Below, piece by piece: positions 7,021 through 10,397 of a stretch of DNA of 10,397 nt. Every line of letters begins with the position of its first letter. Position 1 is the first letter of the stretch. The DNA is from an uncultured Bacteroidota bacterium (GTDB lineage Bacteria; Bacteroidota; Bacteroidia; Chitinophagales; Chitinophagaceae). Location of the stretch: NCBI GenBank assembly GCA_946480675.1, contig CAMLKS010000054.1, positions 1 through 10,397 of the forward strand. The letters are read 5' to 3'. The notes under the pieces were generated by a model. That model did no database searches and had not been told where the DNA came from. It worked only from the letters and a program-made list of their open reading frames with translations. Made by a program: the position numbers and the translations under genes.

Positions 7021-7401
7021 TTAGTTTTTATTGGTCAGCATCTTAAGCAGGAACAGTAATAATATCTGTATGATGCTGCCCATGGTGCCCATCATTGCAT
7101 ACCACAGGGTGCAGATATTCATAATAAGAAGTGCCTTCCAGCCCCAGGGTTGGCCGGTGGCGAAGGCTACGGTGATGGCCAATCCTGCCAATCCCCATAC
7201 CACGAATATGAGCTTCATAGCTGTAGACTCTGGATTGATACCTATCTTTTGTACAGCTCTGCTCCAAGGCCCCAGTTGTCCGGCATATTCACCCGAAGTG
7301 GGGCGGATATAATCGCCGGTAGCCAGTGCACGGCTGCCATCAAATGCCATGTAGCCGAAGTTGAGAACTGCCATTATGATGATGATCCACTTGATGAACA
7401 T
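7021..7401 (-). CDS. Small integral membrane protein of unknown function
   Basis: The 126-residue product is strongly hydrophobic, with probable membrane segments at about 3-20, 62-82, 86-101 and 104-121. The 21-60 loop contains Y-I-R-P-T-S-G-E-Y-A-G-Q-L-G-P-W and stands between helices 1 and 2. No catalytic motif, cysteine pair or metal-binding cluster is obvious. I recall similar unnamed proteins in Bacteroidota but no assigned function. It starts 33 bases after the stop of the predicted outer-membrane protein gene, and all three genes back to mntH are on the same strand with short gaps, so it is probably the last gene of that unit. A 16-bp dyad and a TACATTTG lie just before its start, so it may also have separate control. 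Confidence 0.75.
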   Translation of the reverse strand: MFIKWIIIIMAVLNFGYMAFDGSRALATGDYIRPTSGEYAGQLGPWSRAVQKIGINPESTAMKLIFVVWGLAGLAITVAFATGQPWGWKALLIMNICTLWYAMMGTMGSIIQILLLFLLKMLTNKN

Positions 7402-7405
7402 AGTG

Positions 7406-7421
7406 CTGTAATTTTTTACAG
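7406..7421. promoter_or_regulatory. Perfect 16-bp dyad before the small membrane-protein gene
   Basis: CTGTAA-TTTT-TTACAG is a perfect six-base inverted repeat with a four-base centre, lying four bases upstream of the ATG at 7401. On the minus strand a TACATTTG (7431-7424) sits just upstream of it and matches the -7 consensus, but no TTG or TTTG is found at the -33 distance. The dyad could be an operator or a weak hairpin at the ribosome-binding region. Confidence 0.35.
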
Positions 7422-7433
7422 TTACAAATGTAT

Positions 7434-8150
7434 CTATATTTTAAGCATTACCCCTACACGTGCCGTATGGTACGCTGGGAATAACGTGAAATCGGCTACG
7501 CTGTATTTCTGTGCGTGGTTTGGTAACGTGGGGTTTAATATCTTATTACTTATCACCCCTGCATCAACTACCGCTATGGGAATATTTATATCTACCATCA
7601 GCCGGTTGGTAACTGCAATATGGATGCGGGGTATTACGAAATGGCGGATACCGATGTAGGCTTGAGAAGTGGGATAATCTGAACCGGTGTAAGGGGTGGA
7701 GCTATTGCGATGATAAGCCGGCATAGCTGCAATGCCTACGGATGGCATGAGCGTGCGGTTTTTCTTTTTCGATAGATTGAAGATATACTCGTATCGCAAG
7801 GCAATAGTAGTAGTTGTGAAAGAACGTGTTTGCCGGTAGTTCCTTTCACCTGTAATCGGATTTATATATTCTGTTTCATGTTTTTCCTTGCGCATATCCA
7901 GCCGGTGCCATTCTATTTCATGATAGTTCCTCTTTCTGTTTTGCCAGGTATAACTGATGGAAGGAGTAAGGTAATTACGTACCGTCATCTTATTGCTATA
8001 GCCTAAATGCTTGTAAAAAAGAAAGTTCTGAAAGGGCGTAGTTGCAACATTAGCATATAGTTTTACCCCTTGCGCATACGGGGTAGTTTGCGCATATGCA
8101 GGGACGGTGGCCAGCATGCATAGAACTAGTATATTTCTCATATACAGCAT
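7434..8150 (-). CDS. Predicted outer-membrane or secreted protein, unknown function
   Basis: The 238-residue product starts with a signal peptide (hydrophobic I-L-V-L-C-M-L-A-T-V-P, cleavage after A-Y-A before Q-T-T). The mature part alternates polar and aromatic/hydrophobic residues, for example S-I-S-Y-T-W, I-A-L-R-Y-E-Y-I-F, A-Y-I-G-I-R-H-F and a terminal A-R-V-G-V-M-L-K-I, the pattern of antiparallel beta strands in small outer-membrane barrels. No named family is recognised. The ATG at 8150 and the ATG at 8141 (three codons in) both leave a full signal peptide; the second gives the more usual M-R-N start. It lies 33 bases after the mntH stop and 32 bases before the small membrane-protein gene, so a shared transcript is likely. 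A soluble secreted protein is the alternative. Confidence 0.7.
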   Translation of the reverse strand: MLYMRNILVLCMLATVPAYAQTTPYAQGVKLYANVATTPFQNFLFYKHLGYSNKMTVRNYLTPSISYTWQNRKRNYHEIEWHRLDMRKEKHETEYINPITGERNYRQTRSFTTTTIALRYEYIFNLSKKKNRTLMPSVGIAAMPAYHRNSSTPYTGSDYPTSQAYIGIRHFVIPRIHIAVTNRLMVDINIPIAVVDAGVISNKILNPTLPNHAQKYSVADFTLFPAYHTARVGVMLKI

Positions 8151-8183
8151 AACGTATGAAGGCGCCGTATATTGTTGTGACGG

Positions 8184-10067
8184 CTACCGCGCTATGAACA
8201 CCGGCACTTCTATCATATGCCTAACGGAATTGATGGTTTCGCCGAAGATGAGGTCTTTGATGTTTTTATGTCCGTGACTACCTACTATCAGCAGGTCGCT
8301 ATCTGTTTCTTTTACAATGCGGGCTATCTCTTTGGCGCGGTCTTTAAAGCCTAGCAGTCCTTCGGCTTTATGTTGTCTGTCGGTAAAGAATTTTACGTAG
8401 CGGTATAGCTGTTCCTTGTCTTTGATGGTTTCGTAGTCTTTAGCCTGGTCTTCCATCATGCGTGCCTGTGCACTTTCTACAATGTGTATGAGGGTATATT
8501 CCGTTTCGTAATTCCCCAGTTGTATGGCATACTGTATCACCTTCTGGTCTTTATCGCTGTAATCGAGCGCAAGGGCTATCTTTTTAAAAGGCTTTGATAT
8601 GGTGGTTTGCAATGTATCCATTTCTACTTTTTCGTGTACATCTATACTGGTTGCCTCCCTGCTGCGCAGGATGAACGGATAGATAAGCGTAATGCCAAGT
8701 AGTGCTACCAAACCCAGTTCACCAAATATAATGAGCCCCTTCAATGCTGTGCTATCGGTAGCGGCTATCCAATCCAGCGCGGTTTCATACACTAATTTAA
8801 GATTCAGCACTACAATAACCGCAGCAATAAGCCACGCTGCAGTCTTGGTAAGTGGCTTGATGGTGAAGATACCCATGCGCTTTTTATCACTTACAAAGTG
8901 GATGAGCGGGATAACTGCAAAAGCCAGCTGCATACTCAGCAATACCTGGCTGAAGACCAGCATGCTATCTACCATCTCTTCGCCCATTATCATGATTACT
9001 AAAACAGCTGGCACTATGGCCAGCATACGTGTAAGCAACCTTCTGGCCCATGGGTTGATGCGCAGGCGCAGATAGCCTTCCATTACTATCTGCCCGGCAA
9101 GCGTACCGGTGACGGTTGAGCTTTGACCCGCTGCTATCAGGGCGATGGCAAAGAGGTGCGATGCCCAGGTATTGCCCAGCATAGGGGCCAGCAATTGGTG
9201 TGCATCTTTCAGTGCGGCCACATGTTGGTTGCCCGATGTGAAGAATACAGCGGCGGCGAGTATGAGTATAGCAGCATTGACAAACAGCGCCATATTTAGT
9301 GCAACGGCACTATCAATGACATTGAATTTTATTGCTTTTCGTATAGAATTGTCATCGCGGTTTATTTTGCGGGTTTGTACCAGGGCAGAGTGCAGATACA
9401 GGTTGTGCGGCATAACCGTAGCACCTATGATACCTATGGCTATATAAAGCGCTGTATTGTTAGGTATAGATGGGATGAACCCTTTGGCCAGCTCGCCCAT
9501 GTCAGGTTTGGCAAAAAACATTTCTAGCAGGAAGCAACTACCTATAATGGCCACCAATGTGATGATGAAGGCCTCCATCTTGCGCATACCCAGCTTTTGC
9601 AGGTAGAGTAGCAGCAGTGTGTCTGCAAATGTGATGATAACACCCCATAGCAGTGGTATGCCCAGTAATAGGTTTAAACCAACAGCCATGCCCAGTACCT
9701 CTGCCAGGTCGCAGGCGGCTATCGCTATTTCTGCCAGAATATATAATATGAAATTGACACCACGCGGATATACTTCACGGTTACATTGTGCCAGGTCGCG
9801 CCCCTGAACAATACCTAAGCGCGCGCTGAGCGACTGCAGTAGCAACGCCATCAGGTTACTCATCAGCAATACCCATAGCAGTTTGTAGCCAAACTGGCTG
9901 CCGCCCGCAAGGTCTGTCGCCCAGTTGCCAGGGTCCATATAACCTACGCTCACCAGGTAAGCAGGGCCAAAGAAGGCCGCTATTTTGCGCCATGGGCTAC
10001 GGGCTTTGGTAGGGTCTATACTGTTATGAACTTCGCTAAGGGATGTATCAGGTGCTTTGGAACTCAC
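8184..10067 (-). CDS. mntH: Nramp-type divalent metal transporter fused to a UspA domain
   Basis: The 627-residue protein has an N-terminal Nramp domain (about 28-468) and a C-terminal universal stress protein domain (about 493-627). The Nramp part has about eleven membrane segments, with the metal-site motif D45-P-G-N48 in helix 1 and A-T-V-M-P-H (216-221, Met219) in helix 6, both diagnostic for proton-coupled Mn2+/Fe2+ importers. The Usp part begins F-K-K-I-A-L-A-L-D and carries G596-S-H-G599-N9-G609-E, close to the ATP-binding G-2X-G-9X-G-S/T motif but with Glu in place of Ser/Thr. Such fusions are known in Bacteroidota; the domain is thought to sense or regulate, here by inference. The start is GTG at 10067, the only suitable start before helix 1. 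A promoter with an overlapping dyad lies just upstream. It is probably the first gene of a three-gene unit and is divergent from blaI. Confidence 0.93.
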   Translation of the reverse strand: MSSKAPDTSLSEVHNSIDPTKARSPWRKIAAFFGPAYLVSVGYMDPGNWATDLAGGSQFGYKLLWVLLMSNLMALLLQSLSARLGIVQGRDLAQCNREVYPRGVNFILYILAEIAIAACDLAEVLGMAVGLNLLLGIPLLWGVIITFADTLLLLYLQKLGMRKMEAFIITLVAIIGSCFLLEMFFAKPDMGELAKGFIPSIPNNTALYIAIGIIGATVMPHNLYLHSALVQTRKINRDDNSIRKAIKFNVIDSAVALNMALFVNAAILILAAAVFFTSGNQHVAALKDAHQLLAPMLGNTWASHLFAIALIAAGQSSTVTGTLAGQIVMEGYLRLRINPWARRLLTRMLAIVPAVLVIMIMGEEMVDSMLVFSQVLLSMQLAFAVIPLIHFVSDKKRMGIFTIKPLTKTAAWLIAAVIVVLNLKLVYETALDWIAATDSTALKGLIIFGELGLVALLGITLIYPFILRSREATSIDVHEKVEMDTLQTTISKPFKKIALALDYSDKDQKVIQYAIQLGNYETEYTLIHIVESAQARMMEDQAKDYETIKDKEQLYRYVKFFTDRQHKAEGLLGFKDRAKEIARIVKETDSDLLIVGSHGHKNIKDLIFGETINSVRHMIEVPVFIAR

Positions 10068-10086
10068 TTTTGTGCCTAAACTTTAT

Positions 10087-10102
10087 TTTAGACAAATCTA
10101 AA
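10087..10102. promoter_or_regulatory. Dyad overlapping the mntH -7 element, candidate metal-regulator operator
   Basis: TTTAGA-CAAA-TCTAAA is a perfect six-base inverted repeat with a four-base centre. The TTAG/CTAA half-sites resemble those of DtxR/MntR-family operators, and the dyad covers the mntH -7 element, so a bound repressor would block transcription. Binding by an MntR-type protein is inferred from sequence form and position; no such regulator gene is in the window. Confidence 0.55.
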
Positions 10103-10126
10103 CAATTTACGCTAATTGTATTCAAA
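10093..10126 (-). promoter_or_regulatory. Bacteroidota-type promoter of mntH
   Basis: On the minus strand TTTG (10126-10123), 22 bases and TAGATTTG (10100-10093) fit the TTTG/TAnnTTTG consensus with acceptable spacing. The start of transcription would fall near 10086, giving a leader of about 19 nt before the GTG at 10067. Confidence 0.65.
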
Positions 10127-10146
10127 TTGTAAAATATCGGCTATTA

Positions 10147-10200
10147 ACTAAAAAAATAGTTTATTAACTAAATAATTAGTACATTTACTAAAATCTTAGT
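10147..10200. promoter_or_regulatory. Three phased 14-bp dyads, probable BlaI-family operators
   Basis: Three dyads of form ACTA-N6-TAGT occur at 10147-10160, 10167-10180 and 10187-10200, exactly 20 bp apart. The second and third match ACTAA-N4-TTAGT perfectly; the first has one change (ATAGT for TTAGT). The last ends eight bases before the blaI ATG. BlaI/MecI proteins bind short dyads as dimers, and two helical turns between sites would put all dimers on one face. Autorepression of blaI is the simplest reading. The array is about 20 bp beyond the mntH -33 element, so an effect on mntH is possible. Confidence 0.7.
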
Positions 10201-10208
10201 TGATAGCT

Positions 10209-10397
10209 ATGCAAACACCACTAAAAGCACTTACCAAAGCAGAGGAAGAAATCATGCAGGCGCTATGGCTGCTGGACAAAGCCTTTGTAAAAGATGTAGT
10301 AGAGCTACTACCCGAGCCGAAGCCGCATTATAACACGGTCAGTACCATCATCAAGATACTGGAAGATAAACACTATGTGGCGCATGAATCTTTCGGT
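10209..10397 (+). CDS. BlaI/MecI/CopY-family transcriptional repressor, 3' end beyond window
   Basis: The first 63 codons of a winged-helix repressor are present; the family is usually about 120-130 residues, so roughly half is missing at the window edge. L-T-K-A-E-E-E-I-M-Q-A-L-W (8-20) is the characteristic family opening, and P-K-P-H-Y-N-T-V-S-T-I-I-K-I-L-E (37-52) is the recognition-helix region, very close to BlaI-like proteins of Bacteroidota. These dimeric repressors are usually cleaved or released through a membrane M56 (BlaR1/MecR1-like) peptidase encoded next to them, which would lie beyond the right edge. The ATG at 10209 is the start that places L-T-K-A-E-E at its usual position. 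Three phased dyads immediately upstream suggest autoregulation. Which signal it answers cannot be told from this fragment. Confidence 0.92.
   Translation, partial: MQTPLKALTKAEEEIMQALWLLDKAFVKDVVELLPEPKPHYNTVSTIIKILEDKHYVAHESFG

Noticed and set aside
7150..7659. 169-codon forward frame across the small membrane-protein gene and the end of the barrel-like gene
   Set aside because: It overlaps two minus-strand genes with better features (membrane helices, signal peptide) and shows no domain of its own.
10180..10187. TACATTTA as a -7 element for blaI
   Set aside because: One mismatch to the consensus and no TTG or TTTG at the right distance; the overlapping dyads also make AT-rich near matches likely.
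1..10397. tRNA or rRNA genes, insertion sequences, integrase or prophage genes
   Set aside because: No cloverleaf, rRNA core, transposase, integrase or phage-like product was found on either strand by reading; the palindromic elements carry no mobility gene.

Overview
The window looks like a chromosomal segment of a Bacteroidota bacterium, most likely from the Chitinophagaceae or a related group. This rests on Bacteroidota-type promoters (TTTG-N19-TACATTTG before glyA, TTTG-N22-TAGATTTG before mntH), the near absence of strong Shine-Dalgarno sites, a BlaI-type regulator of the kind common in this phylum, an Nramp transporter fused to a universal-stress domain, and two intergenic palindromic repeats of dispersed-element type. 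The taxonomic call is inference from family resemblance; no rRNA or other marker is present. No tRNA, rRNA, CRISPR array, transposase or prophage gene was seen.

Layout. 124-1176 (+) encodes a class III-type polyhydroxyalkanoate synthase (PhaC) with an intact Cys-Asp-His triad. An intrinsic terminator follows, then an alpha/beta hydrolase on the same strand (1265-2107, TTG start). These converge on a minus-strand pair: a secreted or periplasmic 746-residue protein of unknown function (5293-3053), whose C-terminus has a His/Cys arrangement reminiscent of clan CD cysteine peptidases, followed 11 bp later by a single-domain polyphosphate kinase 2 (3041-2295). The convergent junction holds a REP-like palindrome nested in a larger inverted repeat. 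Upstream, also on the minus strand, is glyA (6737-5460) with a clear promoter and a strong terminator.

6804-7020 has no gene but contains a run of adjacent perfect or near-perfect stem-loops, probably a dispersed repeat or a structured RNA. Beyond it lies a minus-strand cluster of mntH-usp (10067-8184, GTG start), a predicted outer-membrane or secreted protein (8150-7434) and a small four-helix membrane protein (7401-7021), spaced about 33 bp apart and probably co-transcribed. The window ends inside a divergent BlaI/MecI-family repressor gene (10209 onward).

The 141-bp mntH/blaI divergent region is the densest regulatory stretch. A perfect dyad TTTAGA-N4-TCTAAA overlaps the mntH -7 element, as expected for a metal-responsive DtxR/MntR-type operator. 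Three 14-bp ACTA-N6-TAGT dyads, spaced exactly 20 bp apart, sit immediately upstream of blaI, as expected for cooperative autorepression on one face of the helix.

Functionally the left half brings together carbon storage (PHA) and polyphosphate use, with one-carbon metabolism (glyA) next to it; the right half concerns manganese import and an envelope module. No single new system is demonstrated. The best candidates for undescribed biology are the clan CD-like exported protein paired with ppk2, the phased operator array and the stem-loop cluster.
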